From positions 1-19,884 of the forward strand of contig JAILFF010000053.1 of the NCBI GenBank assembly GCA_024697705.1: a DNA stretch of 19,884 nucleotides. Direction: 5' to 3'. Source of the DNA: Ruminococcus sp. (GTDB lineage: Bacteria > Bacillota > Clostridia > Oscillospirales > Ruminococcaceae). Both the position numbers and the translations under genes were made by a program. Under the pieces are notes generated by a model that worked only from the letters and a program-made list of their open reading frames with translations, was not told the DNA's origin and did no database searches. Each line of letters opens with the position of its first letter. Within the stretch, counting starts at the first letter, position 1. Shown one piece after another: positions 13,192 through 19,884 of this stretch.

Positions 13192-15441
13192 TCAGGTATT
13201 GAAGTCGATACGTCTGAGGCGCTCGTGAACGACGCGGTTATGCTCCGCTTCGGTGCGTCCGCAGCGGGGACATTTGTCGCCGATAATGCCCGTGTAGCCG
13301 CAGATAGGGTCGCGGTCTACGGGGTGGTTTATCGAGCCGTAGCCGATGCCTTTCTCCTTCATGCAGCGTATGATCTTCTCAAACGCGGGAAGATTGTTCA
13401 GCGGGTCGCCGTCAAGCTCAACATAGCTGATATGACCCGCGTTGGTCAGCGCGTGGTACGGAGCTTCTATCTCGATCTTGTTGTAGGCGTTGATCGGATA
13501 GTAAACAGGCACATGGAAGGAATTGGTGTAATATTCGCGGTCGGTAACGCCCTTTATATCGCCGTACTTGCTCTTGTCGATCTTGACGAAGCGCCCCGAA
13601 AGGCCCTCCGCGGGAGTGGCAAGCAGCGAGAAATTCAGCTTGCGGTTCTGCGATTCCTCGTCCATGCGCTTTCTCATTCTGCCGATTATTTCAAGCCCGA
13701 GTTTGCGTGAGTTCTCGTCCTCGCCGTGATGCTTGCCCGTAAGCGCCACAAGGCACTCGGCAAGCCCGATGAATCCGACAGAGAGCGTGCCGTGTTTCAG
13801 CACCTCGCCCACCGTGTCTTCGATCTGGAGCTTGTCGCTGTCCATCCAGATCCCCTGTCCCATCAGGAACGGGAAATTCTTCACTCTCTTTTCCGACTGT
13901 ATGCGGAAACGGTGCAAAAGCTGATCTACGCAGAGAGACATATATCTATCGAGCAGATCATAGAAACGGTCGAGATCATGCTCGGCGATGATGCCGAGAC
14001 GGGGCAGATTTATCGTCGTGAACGAAAGATTTCCGCGCCCCGTGACGATCTCGCGGGTGGGGTCGTTGACGTTGCCGATAACGCGGGTACGGCAGCCCAT
14101 GTAAGCTATCTCGGTGTCGGGACAGCCCTCCTTGTAGTATTGCAGATTGTAGGGCGCGTCGATGAACGAGAAATTCGGGAAAAGCCGCTTCGCCGAAACG
14201 CGGCAGGCGAGCTTGAACAGGTCGTAGTTCGGGTCGCCGGGGTTATAGTTCACGCCCTCCTTGACCTTGAAAATATGTATCGGGAAGATAGGCGTTTCGC
14301 CGTTGCCGAGACCCGCCTCCGTTGCGAGCAGGATATTCTTGATGACCATTCTGCCCTCAATGGTGGTATCGGTGCCGTAGTTTATCGACGAGAACGGCGT
14401 CTGAGCGCCTGCGCGGGAGTTCATCGTGTTCAGGTTGTGAACGAGCGCCTCCATAGCCTGATAGGTGGCGCGGTCGGTCTCCTCGACGGACGTTTTGTAG
14501 GCGAATTTCTGTATCTTGGCGACTGTTTCCGCGTCGGCAAAAGCAAGCAGATACTCCTTTTCCGCTTCGGTATAGCCGTTGTTGTTGGCGAGTATCGGCT
14601 TGACGCCGCGCTCCTTGAAAATGCGCTCTGCGATCTTAGCGGCGATATCCTTTGAATCGGAGAGGTCGGCGATAAGCGTCAGTGCGCGGCTGATATTGTC
14701 TCTGTAACGGTGAGCGAATGTCTTTTTCACGCCCTCAGCCATATCGTAGTCGAATTTCGGTATCGACTGACCGCCGTGCTGATCGTTCTGATTGGACTGA
14801 ATCGCTATGCAGGCGAGCGCCGCGTAGCTCGAAATATCATTGGGCGTTCTGAGGTAGCCGTGACCTGTCGAAAAGCCCTTGTTGAACAGCTTGGTAAGGT
14901 CGATCTGCGTGCAGGTGGTCGTAAGCGTATAGAAATCGAGGTCGTGGATATGAATGAAGCCGTCGGCATGAGCCTGAGCGTGCTTCTTGTCGAGCACATA
15001 CATCTCATAAAACTCCTTGGCTCCCACCGAGCCGTATTTGAGCATGGTGCCCATAGCGGTATCGCCGTCGATATTGGCGTTTTCGCGCTTAAGATCGTTG
15101 TCCTTTGCCGACTTGAAGGTAAGGTCTTCGTAGACCTTCATAAGGCGGGTGTTCATCTCTCTTGCGCGGGTGCGTTCGGAGCGGTAAAGGATATACGATT
15201 TGGCGGTCGAAGCGTGACCGTCCTCGATAAGCACCTTTTCAACGCAGTCCTGTATCTCCTCAACGGTGGGGTTCTCCACACCGCGCTGCATGAGCAGGTC
15301 GCCGACCTTGCCCGCAAGCTGAAGCGATTCCTCGTAATTTTCACCCCCGACGGACTTAGCCGCCTTGAAGATGGCGTTAGCGATCTTTTCCAGGTTGAAA
15401 GTCACAAGTCTGCCGTCGCGCTTTTTGATTTTTACGATCAT
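13192..15441 (-). CDS. nrdD: Anaerobic (class III) ribonucleoside-triphosphate reductase, apparently lacking the glycyl-radical loop
   Basis: A 749-residue NrdD. An ATP-cone allosteric domain (about 1-95, beginning IVKIKKRDGRLVTFNLEKI) precedes the ten-stranded barrel of the reductase, with family motifs such as FSTGHGYLRTPNDISSYAAL and NLSFTTINLPRLGI. The C-terminal metal site is present: GSINHPVDRDPICGYTG (C714) and CPRC (724-727). In related Firmicute enzymes this is followed by ERIRRITGYLVG, whose Gly carries the radical, plus some 25 more residues. Here the protein ends RLRRIDFNT, so the radical loop is absent, and no other frame restores it. The ATG has GGAGGG 7 nt upstream. It makes dNTPs without oxygen when activated by NrdG, which is not in view. 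It is controlled by NrdR-like boxes. Confidence 0.9.
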   Translation of the reverse strand: MIVKIKKRDGRLVTFNLEKIANAIFKAAKSVGGENYEESLQLAGKVGDLLMQRGVENPTVEEIQDCVEKVLIEDGHASTAKSYILYRSERTRAREMNTRLMKVYEDLTFKSAKDNDLKRENANIDGDTAMGTMLKYGSVGAKEFYEMYVLDKKHAQAHADGFIHIHDLDFYTLTTTCTQIDLTKLFNKGFSTGHGYLRTPNDISSYAALACIAIQSNQNDQHGGQSIPKFDYDMAEGVKKTFAHRYRDNISRALTLIADLSDSKDIAAKIAERIFKERGVKPILANNNGYTEAEKEYLLAFADAETVAKIQKFAYKTSVEETDRATYQAMEALVHNLNTMNSRAGAQTPFSSINYGTDTTIEGRMVIKNILLATEAGLGNGETPIFPIHIFKVKEGVNYNPGDPNYDLFKLACRVSAKRLFPNFSFIDAPYNLQYYKEGCPDTEIAYMGCRTRVIGNVNDPTREIVTGRGNLSFTTINLPRLGIIAEHDLDRFYDLLDRYMSLCVDQLLHRFRIQSEKRVKNFPFLMGQGIWMDSDKLQIEDTVGEVLKHGTLSVGFIGLAECLVALTGKHHGEDENSRKLGLEIIGRMRKRMDEESQNRKLNFSLLATPAEGLSGRFVKIDKSKYGDIKGVTDREYYTNSFHVPVYYPINAYNKIEIEAPYHALTNAGHISYVELDGDPLNNLPAFEKIIRCMKEKGIGYGSINHPVDRDPICGYTGIIGDKCPRCGRTEAEHNRVVHERLRRIDFNT

Positions 15442-15510
15442 TCTTAGTCCCTCCAAAATAATGTATTCCGCTTATAGCGATAACAAATAAATAGTGATCT
15501 GAAAAAAGCC

Positions 15511-15560
15511 GACCACAAGATATAGTGGTCAAGGAACTCATATTATCAAGTATATAGTAT
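15511..15560 (-). promoter_or_regulatory. Tandem NrdR-like operator boxes upstream of nrdD
   Basis: Box 1 (15513-15528) reads CCACTATATCTTGTGG on the minus strand, 13 of 16 with the NrdR consensus acaCwAtATaTwGtgt, inside a perfect GACCAC/GTGGTC palindrome. Box 2 (15545-15560) reads ATACTATATACTTGAT, 11 of 16. The two are exactly 32 bp apart, the usual three-turn spacing, and box 2 overlaps the -10. Box 1 also makes a hairpin followed by GGC and T6, which could act as a weak attenuator. Confidence 0.75.
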
Positions 15561-15577
15561 TATCCATGTAATGTCAA
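15549..15577 (-). promoter_or_regulatory. Sigma-A promoter of nrdD
   Basis: On the minus strand TTGACA (15577-15572), a 17-nt spacer and TATACT (15554-15549). The -10 is covered by the second NrdR-like box, which fits repression by occlusion. The leader is about 100 nt. Confidence 0.75.
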
Positions 15578-15647
15578 TGAGCTATTTACACAATGACGGT
15601 ACCGTGCTTTTATATATTCCGCACAATTGGTCAATTTGGAAAACCAA

Positions 15648-15827
15648 TTAACCGCGTTCGGATTCGGTATGAGTGATGATAACGCCCTCACCGCGTTCCC
15701 TTGCAAGCACGTCTTCGAGCGTGGTATTGAGCATATAGGCAAAGAAAGTCACGATCACCGCGATCAGGGAAATTATAAGTGCCGAACCGAGCCGGTATTT
15801 GGGTCTTTTGTTCTTTTTACGAGGCAT
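15648..15827 (-). CDS. Small single-pass membrane protein of unknown function
   Basis: A 59-residue protein with a very basic N-terminus (MPRKKNKRPKYRL), one hydrophobic helix (about 14-34, SALIISLIAVIVTFFAYML) and a hydrophilic tail with acidic and basic residues. By the positive-inside rule the N-terminus is cytoplasmic and the tail outside. No family is recognised. Evidence for a real gene is the GGGAGAG site 5 nt before ATG 15827 and a good promoter 40 nt upstream; longer readings to 15938 lack a ribosome site. It sits between nrdD and the GGDEF/EAL gene but has its own promoter, so neither neighbour predicts its job. Confidence 0.65.
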   Translation of the reverse strand: MPRKKNKRPKYRLGSALIISLIAVIVTFFAYMLNTTLEDVLARERGEGVIITHTESERG

Positions 15828-15867
15828 ACGGTCTCTCCCTTCCTGTCGTTTTACGGGCGCTTCTTTT

Positions 15868-15896
15868 ATTATACTATGTTTTCGCAAAAAATGCAA
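15868..15896 (-). promoter_or_regulatory. Promoter of the small membrane protein gene
   Basis: On the minus strand TTGCAT (15896-15891), a 17-nt spacer and a perfect TATAAT (15873-15868). The leader is about 35-40 nt. Confidence 0.7.
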
Positions 15897-15940
15897 TAGC
15901 AGATACAAAATTTTTATCGCGGCGGAACAAAACAGCAAAC

Positions 15941-15963
15941 AAAAGCCGAGCTGTCAGCCCGGC
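15941..15963 (-). terminator. Intrinsic terminator downstream of the GGDEF/EAL gene and repeat copy B
   Basis: On the minus strand GCCGGGCT / AGCTCGGC (one G-U pair, 3-nt loop) is followed by TTTTGTTTG. It would end the GGDEF/EAL transcript after it has passed through repeat copy B. Confidence 0.6.
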
Positions 15964-15984
15964 GCTTGTCATAGATATTTCTAT

Positions 15985-16142
15985 AAATGAGCATTTACTT
16001 TAAGATAAAAGATTAAAGATAAAAGATAAAAGATATAATACGCAACGTTGAAATATTAGTTTTAAATTTCAAACACGGGGGATTAAAATATATCTTTTAT
16101 CTTTTATCTCTTATCTTTTATCTTATTTACAAATGCTCATTT
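15985..16142 (-). repeat. Heptamer-arm palindromic element, copy B (complete)
   Basis: The only complete copy, 158 bp. It is bounded by AAATGAGCATTT (15985-15996) and AAATGCTCATTT (16131-16142), each itself a near-palindrome; TATA extends the inverted match outward by 3 nt. Arms are repeated AAGATAAAAGAT units. The core (16041-16081) on the minus strand reads CCCCCGTGTTTGAAATTT, then TATTTCAACGTTGC. It starts 9 bp after the GGDEF/EAL stop codon, in its 3' untranslated region. With the two terminator/promoter sites it fills the 324-bp gap between 15828 and 16151. Confidence 0.85.
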
Positions 16143-16151
16143 ATAACGCAT

Positions 16152-17909
16152 TTATCGAATTATTTCCCAGGTCATGCCCTTGGCGCGGGTAAACTTCCTC
16201 GTTTCTTCCATCGGCATGGCTTTGCCGAAATAGAATCCCTGCGCACGGTCGCAGCCCGTAGTTTTCAGGAATTCATACTGCTCGACGGCCTCGACACCCT
16301 CGCAGAGCGGCGAAAGACCCATTTCCTTTGCGCCGTTTATGATATAGGTCATAAGCGTGCGGGTCTTGGGATTGTTTTTCAGATTCTTAAGGAACACGAG
16401 GTCGAGCTTCAGCACATGGAACTCGTATTCGGCAATGGTGTTCAGCGACGAATAGCCGCTGCCGAAGTCGTCGAGCCAGATATGATACCCGAGCGTTATC
16501 ATACGGTCACATTCCTTCTTTATGTATCCGACGTTATCGTTCAGAGCGCTCTCGGTTATTTCAAGGTCGAGCATATCATGAGGAATGTTATACTTGCTGC
16601 ACATGGATTCCACCGTTCCGAAGATATCGCAAAGCTCAAAATCGAGCCGCGAGATATTTATCGAGACAGGCACCACGGGTTCGCCCGCTTTAAGCAATTC
16701 CTGATGATCCTCGCAGACCCTCTTGATAACGTATTTATCCACAAGGTGGATAAGATGGAACTGTTCAAGCGTTTCAACAAAATCCGCAGGTCTCAGCATA
16801 CCGATCTTCGGGTCGCACCAGCGCACCAAAGCCTCGTAACCGCATATCTCCCCCGTCTGAACACGAATGACGGGCTGATAGAACACCTTGATATACTCGT
16901 TTTCGACAGCCTCGTCAATATGGTCGATGACGTACTGCTGACGGCGCAGGTTTTCGCGCAGCATCTCGTCATACACGCAGTAAGAGACATCGTGGCGGCT
17001 TTTTATGCTGTTGCAGGCAAGCCTCGCATGGTCGCAGGCAAGACCGACCTCCGCATGGCGGTCGTCGAGATAATAGATACCCGCTTTTACGCGGATCTTC
17101 TTGTTGACGTTCTCGCACATCAGCATATCGCGGCAGATCAATTCGACCTTCGGAACGACCTCTTTTCTCGGGCAGGTGGTGCAGACAAAGAAATGGTCGT
17201 CGGAAAACCTTGCCGTAGTACCCTCGCTGAACACGGTGCTTATCAGCAACGCAAGGTCGCAGAGCACCTCGTCGCCGAGAATATATCCGTGACGTTCGTT
17301 ATATATCTTGAAATTGGGGATATCGAAATGGATAAAGGATATATTCTTTCTCCTGCTTTCCGCCGACTGAAGAAGAAGCTGCACCTTGAAGTAGAAGAAC
17401 GACATATTGAACAGCCCCGTGAGCTGGTCGGTCTGGTTATTCGAGGATAATATCTCCGCTTCGGCATAGGAATTTCTGCTGCGGTTATAATATTCGTTCC
17501 GGTCAACGTCCAGCAAAAAGACATAGAAAAAGCTCTTGCCGCCCTCCTGATGGAGAAGATGTCCGAAATCCTCGATGTAGCGCTCTTCACCGTTCTTGGT
17601 GGTAATGCGGTAGCGCACATAGTCGTGGCGTTTATCACCGAGAATAGTCTGCGCCTGAATCTGATTCTCTATCCTGTGCAGATCGTCGGGATGGACCATA
17701 CCCTTGAACGATCCGCCGACGTAAGCGTAAAACTCATCAAAATTCTCGCAGCCGAACAGCCTGACGATATTGTTTTCGGCATAAAGTATCCTTTCATCTC
17801 CCTGCGCCTCGTATATAAAAAAGCCTCCGGGCAGACCCTGCGGCACTATACCTCCCGAATTGGTCCTCTGAAAATATCCGCGTGGGAATTCCAATTCGTC
17901 AAAGTCCAT
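16152..17909 (-). CDS. PAS-GGDEF(degenerate)-EAL cyclic-di-GMP signalling protein
   Basis: A 585-residue cytoplasmic protein. A PAS-like sensor (about 25-130, YAENNIVRLFGCENFDEFYA) is followed by a GGDEF domain (about 155-310) whose active-site loop reads SDDHF (236-240) instead of GGDEF, so cyclase activity is unlikely. The EAL domain (about 335-575) looks intact: E359 in YEALVRW, the Asn of SINIS, EITES, D480/D481 in LDDFGSGYSS, the Lys of VLKLD, CEGVE and RAQGFYFGKAMP. It should hydrolyse c-di-GMP, with the GGDEF domain perhaps sensing GTP. ATG 17909 is preferred over a GTG three codons upstream because GGGGAG lies 8 nt before it. It has its own promoter, and repeat copy B follows directly. 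Confidence 0.9.
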   Translation of the reverse strand: MDFDELEFPRGYFQRTNSGGIVPQGLPGGFFIYEAQGDERILYAENNIVRLFGCENFDEFYAYVGGSFKGMVHPDDLHRIENQIQAQTILGDKRHDYVRYRITTKNGEERYIEDFGHLLHQEGGKSFFYVFLLDVDRNEYYNRSRNSYAEAEILSSNNQTDQLTGLFNMSFFYFKVQLLLQSAESRRKNISFIHFDIPNFKIYNERHGYILGDEVLCDLALLISTVFSEGTTARFSDDHFFVCTTCPRKEVVPKVELICRDMLMCENVNKKIRVKAGIYYLDDRHAEVGLACDHARLACNSIKSRHDVSYCVYDEMLRENLRRQQYVIDHIDEAVENEYIKVFYQPVIRVQTGEICGYEALVRWCDPKIGMLRPADFVETLEQFHLIHLVDKYVIKRVCEDHQELLKAGEPVVPVSINISRLDFELCDIFGTVESMCSKYNIPHDMLDLEITESALNDNVGYIKKECDRMITLGYHIWLDDFGSGYSSLNTIAEYEFHVLKLDLVFLKNLKNNPKTRTLMTYIINGAKEMGLSPLCEGVEAVEQYEFLKTTGCDRAQGFYFGKAMPMEETRKFTRAKGMTWEIIR

Positions 17910-17953
17910 ATAAAGCACTCCCCTTCAAGCAGAAATCGTCGATCCTAAACTTA

Positions 17954-17982
17954 AGTATATCACATTTTCTTGCAGAAATCAA
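17954..17982 (-). promoter_or_regulatory. Promoter of the GGDEF/EAL gene
   Basis: On the minus strand TTGATT (17982-17977), a 17-nt spacer and TATACT (17959-17954), preceded by the ATGTGA seen before other -10 boxes here. Confidence 0.7.
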
Positions 17983-18024
17983 GTATCTGACCGAAAATTG
18001 ATTGGACATTAAGCAAAAAACGTG

Positions 18025-18053
18025 TTGACATCGGCTTGTGAAAATGCTATAAT
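18025..18053 (+). promoter_or_regulatory. Sigma-A promoter of the CotH-kinase lipoprotein gene
   Basis: A perfect TTGACA (18025-18030), a 17-nt spacer and a perfect TATAAT (18048-18053) with an extended TG. The leader is about 85 nt. It is back to back with the GGDEF/EAL promoter. Confidence 0.85.
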
Positions 18054-18143
18054 ATATCAGTAATAATTGCTGCAATTTGCATAAATTCGTTATTGCAGGG
18101 CGTATCACCGATTTTCAAGACACAAACGAAAGAGGACAATAAG

Positions 18144-19763
18144 ATGAGGTCTATAAAGAAAGAAAAGAACTGTTTCAAGCGGCTGACCGCTTTTCTGCTT
18201 GCAGCTTCGATGCTCTCGGGCTGCGCGGGCAGCAGCGGCGCAGGCGAAACGACAATCGACAGTCAGCCGTCAGACAATCCCGGCAGCGAAAAAGCCGCCG
18301 AAGCTCCCGCAGCGCAGGAGGAACTGCCCGTTATCGAGATCACGACAAAAAACACCTCCTCGACGGATTTTGCCGACAAGCCCGTAAACGGGTATGTTTC
18401 GGGGCTGATCGCCTCATGGACTCCCGACTATAAAATACCTCCCGAACCGTATTACGAGGAATGTTTCGTGACCCTGACCGACGGCGGCAGCGAGAAGACC
18501 GTCCTTATTGATTCAGCCGACGCAGAGGTAAAGGTGCGCGGCAACTGGACTACCACTTACCCCAAAAAGCCGTTTCGCATCAAGTTCGCAGAAAAACAGA
18601 GTATGCCGGGGCTCAACGACGGCGGAGAATACAAAAACTGGCTGCTGCTCGCGGAATACAAGGATTTCTCGATGCTTCGCAACAAAACGGCGTTCAAACT
18701 CGCCGAGGAGATACTCGGTAAGGACGGCTACTATACCGCCGACTCAAAGCTCGTGGAGGTCAAGATAAACGGCAAATATTGGGGCGTATATCTGCTTACC
18801 GAGCAGCAGCAGGCAAACGGCGGCAGAGTTGATATCGCCGCTCCCGAAAAAGACTACACGGGCACCGACATCGGTTATTTTCTCGAATACGACGGCTATT
18901 ATCATCTTGAAGAGCCGCTCAATCAGTTCAGAATAAGCTATCATGACGACGGTCTGCTAAAGCCCTACGACGGTCGGGGCGGTTCGGGCAGAGCGGCGCG
19001 TCCCTCATGTGACGGAAAGAACGACGTAGGCTACACCATCAAAAGCGATATTTACTCGCAGGAGCAGCACGACTTCATAGCGAATTACATGGAAAACACT
19101 TACAACATCATGTATGAGGCTGCAATGAACGACAAGGCGTTCGTGATAAGCGGCGACGGCGCGGGCATCACCGAAGCCGCCGACATCACGCCTCGGGAGG
19201 CTGTCGAGCGCGTGGTGGACGTAAGGTCGCTCGCCGACGCTTATATCTTAGCCGAGCTTACCTGCGACGCGGATATTTACTGGTCAAGCTTCTACATGGA
19301 CGTGGATATGAGCGAAAACGGCAAGAAAAAGCTGGTATTCGAGGCTCCGTGGGACTTTGACTCGGCGCTCGGCAACAAGGAGCGCTTTTCCGACGACACG
19401 GGCTATTATGCGGGGAATCTCGTTTACGATGTGAACGGCAAATGGGACGATATGTGCAATCCGTGGCTGATGGTGCTCATGAACGAGGACTGGTATCAAG
19501 ATATCATCAGGGACAGATGGACGGAGCTTTCCGACAGCGGCGTTTTCGATGGAGTGTACAATATGATCTCCGACGACGCGGCGAAATACGAAAGCGCTTT
19601 CAAACGCAATTACGACCTGTGGGACAATATCCGCTATAATGAAGCTATCGACGAACTGGCTCCCCGCGCCGCCGCCTGCAAGACGGAAAAAGAATCGGCG
19701 GAATATCTGCGCGGCTGGCTCGAAAAGAGAGTGAGCTTTATGGATACCGCTTGGCATAAATAA
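18144..19763 (+). CDS. CotH kinase family lipoprotein
   Basis: A 539-residue exported lipoprotein: basic N-terminus, hydrophobic core and the lipobox LSGC with Cys27, then a Ser/Ala/Glu linker to about residue 70. The CotH kinase domain follows: VKVRGNW (R132-N134), PKKPFRIKF, WLLLAEYKDFSMLRNKTAF, VEVKINGKYWGVYLLTEQ and the catalytic-type APWDFDSALGN (W403-D406, metal-binding Asp). CotH proteins are secreted or spore-coat atypical kinases that phosphorylate proteins; in gut clostridia they are often surface lipoproteins. The ATG at 18144 is used because AGAGGA lies 7 nt before it; a TTG 17 codons upstream would precede the hydrophobic signal with extra charged residues. There is no dockerin or cohesin, so no sign of a cellulosome link. 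Confidence 0.9.
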   Translation: MRSIKKEKNCFKRLTAFLLAASMLSGCAGSSGAGETTIDSQPSDNPGSEKAAEAPAAQEELPVIEITTKNTSSTDFADKPVNGYVSGLIASWTPDYKIPPEPYYEECFVTLTDGGSEKTVLIDSADAEVKVRGNWTTTYPKKPFRIKFAEKQSMPGLNDGGEYKNWLLLAEYKDFSMLRNKTAFKLAEEILGKDGYYTADSKLVEVKINGKYWGVYLLTEQQQANGGRVDIAAPEKDYTGTDIGYFLEYDGYYHLEEPLNQFRISYHDDGLLKPYDGRGGSGRAARPSCDGKNDVGYTIKSDIYSQEQHDFIANYMENTYNIMYEAAMNDKAFVISGDGAGITEAADITPREAVERVVDVRSLADAYILAELTCDADIYWSSFYMDVDMSENGKKKLVFEAPWDFDSALGNKERFSDDTGYYAGNLVYDVNGKWDDMCNPWLMVLMNEDWYQDIIRDRWTELSDSGVFDGVYNMISDDAAKYESAFKRNYDLWDNIRYNEAIDELAPRAAACKTEKESAEYLRGWLEKRVSFMDTAWHK

Positions 19764-19773
19764 TAAAGAAAAG

Positions 19774-19810
19774 CCGCCGCGGGGGAGATTCCATGCGACG
19801 GCGATTATTT
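19774..19810 (+). terminator. Probable terminator of the CotH-kinase gene
   Basis: GCCGCCGC and GCGACGGC pair with one mismatch around a loop of about 14 nt, followed by an AT-rich tail with ATTATTTTA. It is imperfect, but well placed directly after the stop codon. Confidence 0.45.
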
Positions 19811-19816
19811 TACAGT

Positions 19817-19884
19817 AAATGAACATTTGTAAATAAGATAAAAGATAAGAGATAAAAGATATATTTTAATCCCCGTGTTTGAAA
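19817..19884 (+). repeat. Heptamer-arm palindromic element, copy C (cut by the window edge)
   Basis: It starts with AAATGAACATTTG. It then follows copy B (read on B's minus strand) almost base for base through AAATAAGATAAAAGATAAG and the CCCCGTGTTTGAAA core. It differs by one missing 7-nt arm unit and one C. It lies downstream of the CotH gene and its terminator; the right half is outside the window. Confidence 0.85.

Noticed and set aside
13135..13215. Frameshift that would restore the NrdD glycyl-radical loop
   Set aside because: None of the three minus-strand frames downstream of the Arg-Arg-Ile codons encodes a Gly-Tyr radical motif before the terminator.
13726..14655. Open frame of 309 codons on the plus strand inside nrdD
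   Set aside because: Fully antisense to the well-supported reductase gene and without protein-like motifs.
16416..17450. Long open frame of 344 codons on the plus strand
   Set aside because: Antisense to the GGDEF/EAL gene, no ribosome site, no recognisable domain; a shadow of codon bias on the other strand.

Overview
The window looks like a chromosomal segment of an anaerobic, low-to-mid GC Firmicute of the class Clostridia, most like a Ruminococcus/Oscillospiraceae gut or rumen bacterium. The reasons are an oxygen-sensitive class III ribonucleotide reductase, sporulation genes (spoIIP and a YabM/SpoVB-type flippase), lipoproteins with Thr/Ser-rich linkers, a CotH-kinase lipoprotein, strong GGAGG ribosome binding sites and near-consensus sigma-A promoters. 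The species assignment is inference from gene content only.

Layout. 1-1110: 3' part of a sugar-type ABC solute-binding protein, closed by a bidirectional terminator. 1117-2960 (minus): a DHH/DHHA1 phosphoesterase whose 5' leader carries a 154-bp MITE-like insertion, and a VanY-type carboxypeptidase. 3071-4201 (plus): spoIIP. 4267-9405 (minus): Fe-alcohol dehydrogenase, a DHHW-family lipoprotein, a membrane-anchored Mrr-like nuclease translationally coupled to rarA, and a low-complexity lipoprotein. 9406-9965: a 560-bp gene-free stretch with the dehydrogenase promoter, a heptamer-type palindrome and an array of nine CATAGAGTCA half-sites. 9966-13134 (plus): flippase, mazG, hup and rqcP, which resembles the Bacillus yabM-yabN-yabO cluster with hup inserted. 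13192-15441 (minus): nrdD under tandem NrdR-like boxes, but apparently lacking the C-terminal glycyl-radical loop. 15648-17909 (minus): a small membrane protein and a PAS-GGDEF-EAL protein. 18144-19763 (plus): a CotH-kinase lipoprotein.

Most genes are ordinary housekeeping, envelope or sporulation functions. The unusual content is in the intergenic DNA. Three copies of one palindromic element (arms of GATAAAA-type heptamers around a CCCCGTGTTTGAAA core) lie at 8191, 15985 and 19817, each just downstream of a gene. A divergent relative lies at 9539. A separate array of inverted GACTCTATG/CATAGAGTC repeats occupies 9661-9880, and a different terminal-inverted-repeat element with a 5-bp target duplication lies at 2072-2225. 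No rRNA, tRNA, CRISPR array, transposase or phage gene was seen.
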